From Siansivirga zeaxanthinifaciens CC-SAMT-1 (GTDB lineage Bacteria > Bacteroidota > Bacteroidia > Flavobacteriales > Flavobacteriaceae), in assembly GCF_000941055.1 (NCBI RefSeq), contig NZ_CP007202.1, forward strand, positions 2,588,437 through 2,652,436: a stretch of 64,000 nt of DNA. Reading direction: 5' to 3'. Each line of letters starts with the position of its first letter. Positions within the stretch are counted from its first letter, which is position 1. The translations under genes and the position numbers were made by a program. Positions 27,244 to 36,276 of this stretch are shown piece after piece. The notes under the pieces are model-generated. The model ran no database searches. It worked only from the letters and a program-made list of their open reading frames with translations, and was not told the origin of the DNA.

Positions 27244-28305
27244 ATGGAATCATCCGAAAAAGCACATATTAAAAACTTAATTTTAAGCTCCGGGTTAACT
27301 CATTTAAATAATACATTTTCAGATGATTATAAAAAAATATTTAATTTTGAAAATGAAATTATTTTAATAACAGGGGCTGCGGGTTCCATTGGAAAAGAAC
27401 TTACCAATCAATTATTAAAAAGCAAGTTTAAAAAACTAATTTTAATAGATATTTCTGAAACAGGCCTCTACAATGTATCCTTAGATATAAAACAAAAAAC
27501 GATTGAAAATGTAGATGTTTTTATTCTCGACATTACCGATGAGAGTGCTCTAGAATTTATATTTAAAACCCATAAACCCGATATTGTTTTTCATGCTGCA
27601 GCAAATAAAAATGTAGTGATGATGGAAAAAAACCCTTATCAGGCCATTAAAACAAATGTTTTTGGAACCAAATTACTTGCCGATTTTTCTATTAAAAATC
27701 AAGTGAAAAAGTTCGTTTTCATTTCAACCGATAAAGCTGTTCAGCCTGTTAGTATTATGGGTATGACAAAAAAAATAAGTGAAAACTATCTACATTCTGT
27801 TTCAAAAAGTAATAAAACACAATTTTCAATCGCTCGTTTTGGGAATATTATAGGCTCCAACGGTTCGGTATTGCCTGTATTTTTAAATAGAATTGCACTC
27901 GGTTTACCGCTTCAAATTAATCATGTTGAAATGACAAGGTATTTTATTGATAAAACCAAGGCTTGCAGTTTAATACTTGAACTAGCTTTTCTTACCGATA
28001 ACAACTACAATACCTTTACTTTTAATATGGGACATCCCATAAATATATTAAGTTTAGCAAAAGAACTGCTCTCCATTTATAATTTAGATGACAACCATTT
28101 AGAAATTACTGAAGCACATCAAGGAGAAAAAATACATGAAATTATTTGCACCGATGATGAAGCTTTAATACCAACAAAACATCCCGACATATTTAAAATA
28201 CAATCAAAATCAACCAATTTTAATATGGATTTTGATAAACTTTCTAAAATTAAACCCAGTACGTCTTTTGAAGAAATAAAAAGCATTTTAACATCTTACT
28301 TATAG
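27244..28305 (+). CDS. UDP-sugar 4,6-dehydratase, soluble short form (FlaA1/CapD-like)
   Basis: An extended SDR of 353 residues that lacks the N-terminal membrane domain of WbpM/CapD. NAD motif GAAGSIGKELT (residues about 42-52), HAAANKNVVMMEKNP, FISTDKAVQPVSIMGMTKK with Met in the place of the usual SDR Tyr (as in the FlaA1/PglF group) and Lys kept. Expected product is a UDP-4-keto-6-deoxy-HexNAc, a substrate for the DegT-family aminotransferase encoded at 30651-31775. It ends one base from the convergent proline dehydrogenase gene. Confidence 0.85.
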   Translation: MESSEKAHIKNLILSSGLTHLNNTFSDDYKKIFNFENEIILITGAAGSIGKELTNQLLKSKFKKLILIDISETGLYNVSLDIKQKTIENVDVFILDITDESALEFIFKTHKPDIVFHAAANKNVVMMEKNPYQAIKTNVFGTKLLADFSIKNQVKKFVFISTDKAVQPVSIMGMTKKISENYLHSVSKSNKTQFSIARFGNIIGSNGSVLPVFLNRIALGLPLQINHVEMTRYFIDKTKACSLILELAFLTDNNYNTFTFNMGHPINILSLAKELLSIYNLDDNHLEITEAHQGEKIHEIICTDDEALIPTKHPDIFKIQSKSTNFNMDFDKLSKIKPSTSFEEIKSILTSYL

Positions 28306-28306
28306 A

Positions 28307-29482
28307 TTAAATTAACTTTCTTCTTTGCTTCTCTTTAGTAATTAAGTTTAATTCTCTACCGGTTTGCCCTGCAACAGAAGTGTTTTCTTCGGCACGACGA
28401 ATTAAATAAGGCATCACATCTTTTACTGGTCCGAATGGCACATACTTTGCTACATTATAACCTTTATCTGCAAGGTTAAAACTAATATTATCACTCATGC
28501 CGTAAAGTTGTCCGAACCAAACTCTAGGATCGTTATTTTCTATACCTTTTTCGGCCATTAATTCCATTAATCTGTAAGTACTAGCTTCATTATGAGTCCC
28601 TGCAAACACAGATATTACATCAATATGTTCTAATACATAATCGATACCATTATCAAAATTAACATCGGTAGCCTGCTTACTTTCACAAATAGGTGTTTTA
28701 TAGCCTCTTTTTTCGGCTCTTAAATTTTCTTTTTCCATGTAGGCGCCACGAACAAGTTTGTAGCCTAAAAAATAACCTCCTTCAATTGCTTTTTTATGTT
28801 CTTTCTTTAAAAAATCTAACCTATCGTGTCTGTACATTTGCAAGGTATTAAATACCACAGGTTTTTCTGTATTGTATTTTTTCATCATGGCGGTTACTAC
28901 ATCGTCTGCAGCATCTTGCATCCAACTTTCTTCGGCATCAATTAATAAAGCCACATCGTTTTCTTTGGCCTTTTTACAAACAACATCAAATCGTTCTAAA
29001 ACACGTTGCCATTCACTTTGCTCTTTTTCGGTAAGCGTTTCGTTATTTCCTATTTTTTCATACAGACTTAATCTGCCAAAACCGGTTGGTTTAAAAACAG
29101 CGATGGGCATGGCGTCAATTTCTTTAGAAAACTCTATAATTTTAAGAGTAATGTCGCGCGCAGCATCAAATTCTTGCTCGTTTTCTTTACCTTCAACAGA
29201 ATAATCTAAAACAGAACAAACCCCTTTTTCAAACATTTTATTAATTACAGGCAAACAATCTTCTTCGTTTACACCGCCACAAAAATGATCGAATACCGTA
29301 GAACGAATTAAACCTTCAATAGGCAAGTGAGCTTTTAACGCAAAATTGGTTGCGGCAGTACCTATTTTCACCAATGGCTCTATTGATATCATTTTGAATA
29401 AAAAATAAGCACGCTCTAATTCTGAATCACTTTTTAAAGCAAATGCTATTTCTGTATTATCGAATATTCTGTTTGAAGTCAT
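28307..29482 (-). CDS. Proline dehydrogenase (monofunctional)
   Basis: FAD-dependent oxidation of proline to pyrroline-5-carboxylate. The 391-residue protein has a TIM-barrel PRODH domain with the signature segments GFGRLSLYEKIG, LLIDAEESWMQDAADD, NTLQMYRHDR, GYKLVRGAYMEKE and the C-terminal QLYGMSDNISFNLADKGYNVAKYVPFG PVKDVMPYLIRRAEENT flavin/substrate region, including the RRxxEN motif. No P5C dehydrogenase domain is attached, so this is the PruB-like form rather than PutA. It interrupts the sugar cluster on the opposite strand. Confidence 0.93.
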   Translation of the reverse strand: MTSNRIFDNTEIAFALKSDSELERAYFLFKMISIEPLVKIGTAATNFALKAHLPIEGLIRSTVFDHFCGGVNEEDCLPVINKMFEKGVCSVLDYSVEGKENEQEFDAARDITLKIIEFSKEIDAMPIAVFKPTGFGRLSLYEKIGNNETLTEKEQSEWQRVLERFDVVCKKAKENDVALLIDAEESWMQDAADDVVTAMMKKYNTEKPVVFNTLQMYRHDRLDFLKKEHKKAIEGGYFLGYKLVRGAYMEKENLRAEKRGYKTPICESKQATDVNFDNGIDYVLEHIDVISVFAGTHNEASTYRLMELMAEKGIENNDPRVWFGQLYGMSDNISFNLADKGYNVAKYVPFGPVKDVMPYLIRRAEENTSVAGQTGRELNLITKEKQRRKLI

Positions 29483-29577
29483 TAATTAAAATTTAGGGAA
29501 ATTAAATGCCGACTAAGTTATCATTTTATACAAAATCTCCTTAATTTCACACCCTTAAAATTAAGTTAATTTATTCT

Positions 29578-30645
29578 ATGGATTCTATTACAGCAAATAA
29601 TTGCACTATTCATTTCAATAACCTTTGTTACACATCTTTAAATAAGCATCTTAAAGAAAATAATTTTTCGAAAATATTTATTTTAGTTGATGAAAACACG
29701 CATCAATTTTGCCTGCCTTTATTTATAGAAAAATTAGAAACAAATGCCGTTATAGAAATTATAGAGATAGAATCTGGAGAAATAAACAAAACTATTGAAA
29801 CCTGCGTTGGTGTTTGGAATACCCTTTCTGAACTGGATGCAGACAGAAAATGTTTACTAATAAATATTGGTGGTGGCGTTATTACAGATTTAGGTGGCTT
29901 TGTAGCTTGCACTTTTAAACGTGGTATCGCTTATGTAAATGTACCAACAACCCTACTATCCATGGTTGATGCTTCTGTAGGAGGAAAAACCGGTGTCGAT
30001 TTAGGACATTTAAAAAACCAAATTGGTGTTATAAGTAATCCCGATTTAGTACTTATAGATACGCAGTTTTTAAACACCTTGCCACAAAATCAAATGCGAT
30101 CTGGTTTGGCAGAAATGCTTAAACACGGACTTATAAGCGATGTGAACTATTGGAATAAATTTCAAGATTTAACAAAATTAAATCTGGACGATTTGGATGT
30201 TTTAATTTACGAATCTGTGTTAATTAAAAAACATGTTGTTGAAATTGATCCTTTTGAAAACGGCCTGAGAAAAACCTTAAACTTTGGTCACACCCTAGGT
30301 CACGCCATAGAATCTTATTTTTTAAGCAACCCAGAAAAAACAACCTTATTACACGGTGAAGCTATTGTTATAGGCATGATTTTAGCATCATACATTTCTA
30401 CTCAACTAGCCGGGTTCCCTCTGGAAGATACTTTAAAAATTAAAAAGTTATGTACTAATTATTACGGCAAAGTAGATATTCTGGAATCTGAACACCAGAC
30501 CATCATGGATTTACTTAAATACGATAAGAAAAACAACCACGGAAATATTAATTTCGTTTTACTTGAAGCCATTGGCAAGCCAAAAATTGATTGTTTAGTA
30601 GACGATGCTATTATTATTGATGCATTTGCATTTTATGCATCTTAG
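29578..30645 (+). CDS. aroB: 3-dehydroquinate synthase
   Basis: Second step of the shikimate pathway; converts DAHP to 3-dehydroquinate using NAD and a divalent metal. 355 residues, with INIGGGVITDLGGFVACTFKRGI, PTTLLSMVDASVGGKTGVDLG, the metal-ligand histidine segment LNFGHTLGHAIES and the later LLHGEAIVIGM. Divergent from proline dehydrogenase with 95 bases between starts. It ends 5 bases from the convergent aminotransferase gene. Confidence 0.95.
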   Translation: MDSITANNCTIHFNNLCYTSLNKHLKENNFSKIFILVDENTHQFCLPLFIEKLETNAVIEIIEIESGEINKTIETCVGVWNTLSELDADRKCLLINIGGGVITDLGGFVACTFKRGIAYVNVPTTLLSMVDASVGGKTGVDLGHLKNQIGVISNPDLVLIDTQFLNTLPQNQMRSGLAEMLKHGLISDVNYWNKFQDLTKLNLDDLDVLIYESVLIKKHVVEIDPFENGLRKTLNFGHTLGHAIESYFLSNPEKTTLLHGEAIVIGMILASYISTQLAGFPLEDTLKIKKLCTNYYGKVDILESEHQTIMDLLKYDKKNNHGNINFVLLEAIGKPKIDCLVDDAIIIDAFAFYAS

Positions 30646-30650
30646 TACAA

Positions 30651-31775
30651 TTAACCTAAGCTTTTTAAAACAACATCACATACCCTATTTAGGTCTGTTT
30701 TACTTAAATTAGAACCACTAGGTAAACAAAGCCCGGTTTCAAACAAGGCTTCGGAGTTACCATTTAAAAAACTTAAGTTCTCTTTGAAGATGGGTTGCGT
30801 ATGCAATGGCTTCCAAAGCGGTTTGCTTTCTATATTTTCTTTAAGCAAATTTAATCTTATTTTTTCACGAATTTCAAAAGAATTAACCGATATACAGGTT
30901 AGCCATCGGTTTGAAAAAAAATCTTTTGGTTCGTCTAAAAAAGAAACTCCTTTAAATTGAAGTGTTTCTTTATAAAATTCAAAATTCGCTCGTCTAGACT
31001 GTATTCTTTCATTTAAAACAGCCATTTGTCCGCGACCAATGCCTGCTAAAACATTGCTCATCCTGTAATTGTAACCCATCTCGACATGCTCGTAATACGA
31101 TTTGTTTTCTTTAGCCTGAGTTGCTAAAAACAAACTTTTATTCTTTAAAGCTTCAGAAGAAGTCACCAACGCACCGCCGGCGGAGGTTGTAATCATTTTG
31201 TTGCCATTAAATGAAAAAACGCCCATTTCAGAAAGGGTTCCGCAATATTTATTATTGACATGACTTCCTAAAGCTTCGGCGCTATCTTCTAAAACAGGAA
31301 TATCATATTTTTTAGCTACCGCATTAATTTCATCGACATGATATGGCATTCCGTATAAATCGACTACAATTATAGCTTTAGGTTTTTTGTTATTATTTAT
31401 TCTGTTTTTAATAGCAACCTCTAACAACTTAGGACACATATTCCAGGTTTCTAATTCACTATCAACAAAAACAGGAGTTGCTCTTAAATACAAAATAGGA
31501 TTCGCAGTTGCTATAAATGTAAAACTCTGACAAATCACTTCATCTCCAGCAGACACCCCAAGCAAACGCAAGGCCAAATGAATTGCTGCCGTACCCGAAT
31601 TTAGGGTAGTGATTTCATGGTTTCCGCCTAAATATTTTTTTAAGTCATTTTCAAAACCATCGAGATTATCACCTACAGGAGCAATCCAATTGCTTTTAAT
31701 AGCTTCTTCGATATAGCTTGTTTCTAAATTTCCTAAATGAGGCGTAGAAAGGAATATTTTAGATTTATTTGACAT
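30651..31775 (-). CDS. DegT/DnrJ/EryC1-family PLP sugar aminotransferase
   Basis: A 374-residue fold-type I enzyme that aminates a keto sugar nucleotide. Motifs: LNSGTAAIHLALRLLGV, FTFIATANPILYLRATPVFVD, VLEDSAEALGSH, and the PLP lysine in FSFNGNKMITTSAGGALV (about residue 188). The sequence is closest to PglE/PseC-like enzymes that act on UDP-4-keto-6-deoxy-HexNAc. The dehydratase at 27244 and the PglC-like transferase at 26574 fit a bacillosamine-like pathway, although no PglD acetyltransferase is found here. Confidence 0.88.
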   Translation of the reverse strand: MSNKSKIFLSTPHLGNLETSYIEEAIKSNWIAPVGDNLDGFENDLKKYLGGNHEITTLNSGTAAIHLALRLLGVSAGDEVICQSFTFIATANPILYLRATPVFVDSELETWNMCPKLLEVAIKNRINNNKKPKAIIVVDLYGMPYHVDEINAVAKKYDIPVLEDSAEALGSHVNNKYCGTLSEMGVFSFNGNKMITTSAGGALVTSSEALKNKSLFLATQAKENKSYYEHVEMGYNYRMSNVLAGIGRGQMAVLNERIQSRRANFEFYKETLQFKGVSFLDEPKDFFSNRWLTCISVNSFEIREKIRLNLLKENIESKPLWKPLHTQPIFKENLSFLNGNSEALFETGLCLPSGSNLSKTDLNRVCDVVLKSLG

Positions 31776-31937
31776 TTAAAGGCTATTAGTAAATGATTAT
31801 AAAATTGTTTTTTAGCTTTATTTTAAGAAGCATTTTACAATAAGTACAAATAAAAAAGAAATCAATTATATATTTGATTAATCTCTTAAATATATTTCAC
31901 ATATTTGTTTAAAGTTTACTAAAATACTAAAGTTAGA

Positions 31938-32936
31938 ATGATTTATTCCGAACTAAAACCTTTAAAAAACCAACAAATACTCGTTACTGGTGGCGCTGGT
32001 TTTATAGGTTCTAATTTATGCGAAACCTTATTAGAAAATAATATTAAGGTTGTTTGTTTAGATAATTTTTCGACTGGAAAAAAAGAAAATATTTCTGCTT
32101 TTTTAAATCATACTCATTTTAAACTCATTGAAGGTGATATTAGAAATTTAGAAGATTGCAAAAAAGCTTGTGTGAATACTAATTATATTTTACACCAAGC
32201 TGCTTTAGGCTCGGTACCCCGATCTATTGAAGACCCTATAACAACCAATGACGTTAACATTTCTGGCTTCCTTAACATGCTTGTTGCTGCCCGAGATGCC
32301 AAAATTAAACGCTTTGTTTATGCAGCAAGTTCTTCTACCTATGGCGACCATGAAGCGCTACCCAAAGAAGAAGACACTATTGGCAAACCGCTTTCTCCTT
32401 ATGCAATTACAAAATACGTAAACGAATTATATGCCGATATTTTTCATAAAACATACCAATTAGACACTATTGGATTGCGTTATTTTAATGTTTTTGGAAA
32501 AAAACAAGACCCAAATGGAGCCTATGCTGCTGTAATTCCTAAATTTATTCATCAATTAATAAATTTAGAATCGCCTGTAATTAACGGCGACGGAAGCTAC
32601 TCAAGAGACTTTACTTATATCGATAATATTATTCAAATTAACATTAAAGCTCTTACAACAAAAAACGAAAACAGTTTAAACACGATTTACAATGCGGCTT
32701 TTGGAGAACAAACAACATTATTAGAATTGTTTGATTTGTTAAAAATGAATTTATCAGGTTTTGATAATAACATTAAAAATGTAGAATTAAAATTTAGAGA
32801 TTTACGAGCAGGCGATATTCCGCATTCATTAGCTTCTATCGATAAAGCAAAAAAACTTTTAAATTACGAACCTAAATACAATATAGCCTCTGGTTTAAAT
32901 GAAGCTATAAGCTGGTATTGGAAACATTTAAAATAA
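31938..32936 (+). CDS. UDP-N-acetylglucosamine 4-epimerase (WbpP-like)
   Basis: An extended SDR of 332 residues: NAD motif TGGAGFIGSNLCE, HQAALGSVPRSIEDP, ASSSTYGDH, and the catalytic YAITK (Tyr-x3-Lys). The GSVPRS and QDPNGAYAAVIPKF segments are characteristic of the WbpP/TviC branch, which interconverts UDP-GlcNAc and UDP-GalNAc. It is followed after 15 bases by a UDP-sugar dehydrogenase, the usual WbpP-WbpO pairing that would give UDP-GalNAcA. Confidence 0.87.
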   Translation: MIYSELKPLKNQQILVTGGAGFIGSNLCETLLENNIKVVCLDNFSTGKKENISAFLNHTHFKLIEGDIRNLEDCKKACVNTNYILHQAALGSVPRSIEDPITTNDVNISGFLNMLVAARDAKIKRFVYAASSSTYGDHEALPKEEDTIGKPLSPYAITKYVNELYADIFHKTYQLDTIGLRYFNVFGKKQDPNGAYAAVIPKFIHQLINLESPVINGDGSYSRDFTYIDNIIQINIKALTTKNENSLNTIYNAAFGEQTTLLELFDLLKMNLSGFDNNIKNVELKFRDLRAGDIPHSLASIDKAKKLLNYEPKYNIASGLNEAISWYWKHLK

Positions 32937-32951
32937 GAATTTTAATTAAAA

Positions 32952-34232
32952 ATGAAAGATATAAAAATTGCAATTATTGGTTTAGGTTATGTAGGCTTAC
33001 CACTTGCTAGACTGTTTGCTACAAAATATAATGTTGTTGGTTTCGATATAAACTCAAACAGAATTAATGAGTTAAATAAAGGCATTGACAAAACTTTAGA
33101 AATTGAAACAGATGCTCTTAAAGCAGTTCTTAAAAAAGAGAATAATAATGATATTGGTCTTTACTGTTCTGCTACCATTGAAGCTATTAAAGATTGTAAT
33201 TATTATATTGTTACCGTACCAACACCTGTTGATAAAAACAACCGACCCGATTTATCTCCGTTATTTAAATCGAGCGAAACAGTTGGAAGCGTTATAAAAA
33301 AAGATGACATTGTTATTTTTGAATCTACCGTATATCCTGGTGTAACAGAAGACGAATGCGTGCCTATTATTGAGAAAATTAGCGGATTAAAATTCAACAC
33401 AGACTTTTACGCAGGTTATTCTCCAGAACGTATAAATCCGGGAGATAAACTACATACAATAGATAAAATACTCAAAGTAACTTCGGGTTCTACTCCTGAA
33501 ATTGCACAAAAAGTTAATAATCTATACAAAAGTGTTATAACTGCAGGCACTCATTTGAGTCCTTCTATAAAAGTAGCAGAAGCAGCCAAAGTGATTGAAA
33601 ATTCGCAACGCGACATTAATATTGCGTTTGTTAATGAATTATCAAAAATATTTAATCTTTTAAATATAGATACTCAAGCTGTTTTAGAAGCCGCTGGCAC
33701 GAAATGGAATTTTCATCCTTTTAAACCCGGACTGGTTGGCGGCCACTGTATAGGTGTAGATCCTTACTATTTAGCACAGAAAGCATTAGAAGTTGGTTAT
33801 CATCCTGAAATTATTTTAGCAGGACGACGTGTTAACGATAGTATGGGGCAATATGTTGCATCGGAAGTAATAAAGCTTATGTCTCAAAAAGATATTCGCA
33901 TAAAGGATGCCAATATTTTAGTGTTAGGAATTACATTTAAAGAAAACTGTCCCGATGTAAGAAACACTAAAGTTGTTGATGTTATAAATCAATTAAAAAG
34001 CTTCGGTACACAAGTTACCGTTTACGATCCTTGCGCTAATATAGATGAAGTTGAAAAGGAATACGGATTAAAAACTCTCAATAAACTACCAAATTCTTTA
34101 TTTGATGCTGTAGTAATTACAGTTGCTCATAAAGAGTTTTTAAATTGCGATTTACAATCACTCTTAAAAACAAACAGTGTTTTATATGATGTTAAAAGCA
34201 TATTAAAAACTAAAGTTGACGGAAGATTATAA
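32952..34232 (+). CDS. UDP-N-acetylhexosamine 6-dehydrogenase (WbpO/TviB-like)
   Basis: An NAD-dependent four-electron dehydrogenase of 426 residues that turns a UDP-HexNAc into its uronic acid. N-terminal GLGYVGLPLARLFA, the YIVTVPTPVD segment, YSPERINPGD, the Lys in SIKVAEAAKVIENSQRDINIAFVNEL-type region and the catalytic Cys in GGHCIGVDPYYL. The C-terminal domain is complete (VLGITFKENCPDVRNTKV). It forms an operon with the epimerase and ends at a strong terminator. Confidence 0.9.
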   Translation: MKDIKIAIIGLGYVGLPLARLFATKYNVVGFDINSNRINELNKGIDKTLEIETDALKAVLKKENNNDIGLYCSATIEAIKDCNYYIVTVPTPVDKNNRPDLSPLFKSSETVGSVIKKDDIVIFESTVYPGVTEDECVPIIEKISGLKFNTDFYAGYSPERINPGDKLHTIDKILKVTSGSTPEIAQKVNNLYKSVITAGTHLSPSIKVAEAAKVIENSQRDINIAFVNELSKIFNLLNIDTQAVLEAAGTKWNFHPFKPGLVGGHCIGVDPYYLAQKALEVGYHPEIILAGRRVNDSMGQYVASEVIKLMSQKDIRIKDANILVLGITFKENCPDVRNTKVVDVINQLKSFGTQVTVYDPCANIDEVEKEYGLKTLNKLPNSLFDAVVITVAHKEFLNCDLQSLLKTNSVLYDVKSILKTKVDGRL

Positions 34233-34233
34233 T

Positions 34234-34267
34234 AAAAAAGTCCATTAAAAATTTAATGGACTTTTTT
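34234..34267. terminator. Terminator between the UDP-sugar dehydrogenase and Lrp genes
   Basis: AAAAAAGTCCATTAA (34234-34248) and TTAATGGACTTTTTT (34253-34267), a 15-base perfect stem closed by a tight AAAA-type loop, T-rich on both sides; it serves two convergent genes. Confidence 0.9.
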
Positions 34268-34290
34268 TTATTTTTGATTAATGTTATCGA

Positions 34291-34770
34291 TTACATATCA
34301 TTAAAAATAGAATGCATCAAACGTTTTTTATCATTAATACTTTCTTCAAGTGAAATCATAGTTTCAGTTCTGTAAACACCTTCTATATCATCTAACAAAA
34401 AGATAACTTCTTTTGCATGTTCTGTGCTTCTAGCTCGAATTTTACAGAATATATTAAATTTACCTGTAGTAATATGAGCAACAGTTACATAAGCTATTTC
34501 ATTTATTCTCTCTAAAACAAATTTAGTTTGAGAGGTATTGTTTAGATAAACACCCACGTAAGCAATAAATGAATATCCTAGTTTTTTATAATCAAGCATT
34601 AAAGAAGATCCTCTAATAATACCCTGCTCTTCCATCTTCTTTACACGAACATGAACTGTTCCAGCCGATATTAGTAATTTTTTTGCAATGTCTGTAAATG
34701 GAATTCTTGTATTGTCAATTAACATGTCAAGAATTTGATGATCGATTTCGTCTAATTTTATTTTACCCAT
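34291..34770 (-). CDS. Lrp/AsnC family transcriptional regulator
   Basis: 159 residues with an N-terminal winged helix-turn-helix (LDEIDHQILDMLIDNTRIPFTDIA, then ISAGTVHVRVKKME as recognition helix) and a C-terminal RAM/ACT-like ligand-binding domain (about 70-150, SFIAYVGVYLN, TGKFNIFCKIRA). Such proteins bind amino acids and regulate amino acid genes. It is 70 bases downstream of the M14 carboxypeptidase gene on the same strand but has its own -7 box. The target genes are not evident. Confidence 0.92.
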   Translation of the reverse strand: MGKIKLDEIDHQILDMLIDNTRIPFTDIAKKLLISAGTVHVRVKKMEEQGIIRGSSLMLDYKKLGYSFIAYVGVYLNNTSQTKFVLERINEIAYVTVAHITTGKFNIFCKIRARSTEHAKEVIFLLDDIEGVYRTETMISLEESINDKKRLMHSIFNDM

Positions 34771-34794
34771 AATTAACTATTCTTAAATAGAACC

Positions 34795-34802
34795 CAAAAA
34801 TA
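34795..34802 (-). promoter_or_regulatory. Putative -7 box of the Lrp-family gene
   Basis: TATTTTTG on the minus strand, exact TAnnTTTG, 25 bases before the start codon. Confidence 0.4.
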
Positions 34803-34840
34803 ATACATTTTATTTAATGATAATAGATAATTAGTACGTT

Positions 34841-35986
34841 TTATTTCGAAAATAACGAGATTTTTTCATTATTAATTATTACGAAATCGTTTTCGTATCC
34901 AATCTCTATTTCCTCGTTATTATTGTTAAAAACCTTTAACCCATTGACATTTATGGTATTATGTCCGTAAAATCGACTTAAATCACCAATTGCATCTACT
35001 TTTGGTACAAAAACAACAGCTTCGTCAACAAGACGTTCTTGAAATAAAAATCCAATATCAACAAGGCCTTTATTCGTTTTTACTTGTCTTAAAATAACAT
35101 CTAAAAACAACTTGTCGTTTTCAGGAATATCAAAATATCCTTTATGATACTCGCCAGTAATAGCGTTTTTAGAAATATAATCTAGCGATGTTAAATAAGA
35201 TATATATATGTATTCTCGTGTTATATCACGAGCATAATCATTAGGATAATGTCCTGCTTCAAACAAAATGGTAGGTATATTTTCACTTTGAAAAGTATCA
35301 CCAACACAATTAATATTAAACGCATCATCATAAACACCCACCTGACCAGGAATTAATGTTTGTAAAGCGCGATTCATAACATCAATAATTTCCATAGCAC
35401 GCGTTCTATTTGATGTAACCGTACAAGCTTCATCTTGAGCAGGCGCTAAAAAAGATACCGTTGCTATGTTATTGGTAGCTCCAGCACTAAAAATAGTTCG
35501 TTGCCCATGTAAATTATAACAGAAATCAGGTTTAAAGCTATTAAAAACAGTTCTAAGCACTTTACTTTCTGGTTGCGTTAAGTTTTGAGCATCTCGATTT
35601 AAATCGACTTCATTAGCATTTATTCTTGTATAAGCTTTGGCGCCATCTGGATTTAAAATAGGGATGATACATAAAGTGCAAGCCTCTAAGATATGAGAAG
35701 TTTCAGTTTTACTACTTATGAAGGTGTTTAATAAATCAAATAATGCTTTGGTAGTTGTAGATTCATTACCGTGCATTTGCGACCACATTAAAATCTTTTT
35801 TGGTCCATTTCCAATGGTTAAACCGTAAATAGGTTTGTTTAAAACCGATGTCCCTAAAATCTCAATAGATACATTTTTAGACAGTTTATTTAAAACAGGT
35901 TCAATGTGTTTATTGGTTATATAACGATGACTTAAACTGGCTTCTTTATTCTTTAAAAATAAGTTTTGAATAGTTTCTATTTGCAT
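34841..35986 (-). CDS. M14 family zinc carboxypeptidase, apparently cytosolic
   Basis: 381 residues without a signal peptide. The M14 zinc motif is MWSQMHGNES (HxxE), with the third ligand in NLHGQRT and the LNRDAQ arginine segment. A catalytic-type Glu lies in LFEAGHYPND. Residues about 290-381 form an extra C-terminal beta-rich part. The family removes C-terminal residues or acts on peptidoglycan or cytosolic peptides; the substrate is not evident. It is divergent from an XRE regulator across a 290-base region full of palindromes, one of which ends 16 bases before its start, so regulation by that protein is likely. Confidence 0.85.
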   Translation of the reverse strand: MQIETIQNLFLKNKEASLSHRYITNKHIEPVLNKLSKNVSIEILGTSVLNKPIYGLTIGNGPKKILMWSQMHGNESTTTKALFDLLNTFISSKTETSHILEACTLCIIPILNPDGAKAYTRINANEVDLNRDAQNLTQPESKVLRTVFNSFKPDFCYNLHGQRTIFSAGATNNIATVSFLAPAQDEACTVTSNRTRAMEIIDVMNRALQTLIPGQVGVYDDAFNINCVGDTFQSENIPTILFEAGHYPNDYARDITREYIYISYLTSLDYISKNAITGEYHKGYFDIPENDKLFLDVILRQVKTNKGLVDIGFLFQERLVDEAVVFVPKVDAIGDLSRFYGHNTINVNGLKVFNNNNEEIEIGYENDFVIINNEKISLFSK

Positions 35987-36001
35987 GTGTTTTAATTATT
36001 C

Positions 36002-36267
36002 TACAAATGTAAACATTTACTTTTTTACAATTGTAAACACGTAAAATCCACGCTTTTGTTACATTTGTATACAATAAACTATTACACATTGATGAAATTT
36101 GCAATAAATAAAATCAATTTTAAATAATTTAATCATTAAATATTAATTTTCAGTATTTTAGTAGCATCTATTTAAACTTATAGATTATATATATACCTAT
36201 TTTATTAAAGCAAATAGGTTGATATTAAATTATATTTGTTACATTTGTAAAACAAAATACATTTGTA
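36002..36267. promoter_or_regulatory. Array of five TACAWWTGTA palindromes (candidate operators)
   Basis: Sites at 36002-36011 (TACAAATGTA), 36026-36035 (TACAATTGTA, within the perfect 14-base palindrome TTTACAATTGTAAA at 36024-36037), 36060-36069, 36240-36249 and 36258-36267 (all TACATTTGTA). A degenerate sixth (TACAATGATA) covers the start codon at 36277. Sites 1-3 flank the M14 start, and sites 4-5 lie just before the XRE gene. Four of the five also contain the -7 consensus TAnnTTTG on one strand, so binding would block promoters. Binding by the XRE protein is inferred from position. Confidence 0.65.
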
Positions 36268-36276
36268 ATATTTACA

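Noticed and set aside
28307..29482. Full PutA (proline dehydrogenase plus P5C dehydrogenase)
   Set aside because: The protein has 391 residues and ends after the PRODH domain; no aldehyde dehydrogenase domain follows.
30619..30641. GATGCAT/ATGCATC hairpin at the end of aroB as a terminator
   Set aside because: Only seven pairs, without a T-run; it overlaps the last codons of aroB and looks coincidental.
31776..31937. Possible promoter CATATTTG upstream of the WbpP-like gene
   Set aside because: It deviates from TAnnTTTG at the first base and has no -33 partner, so it was not listed as a feature.
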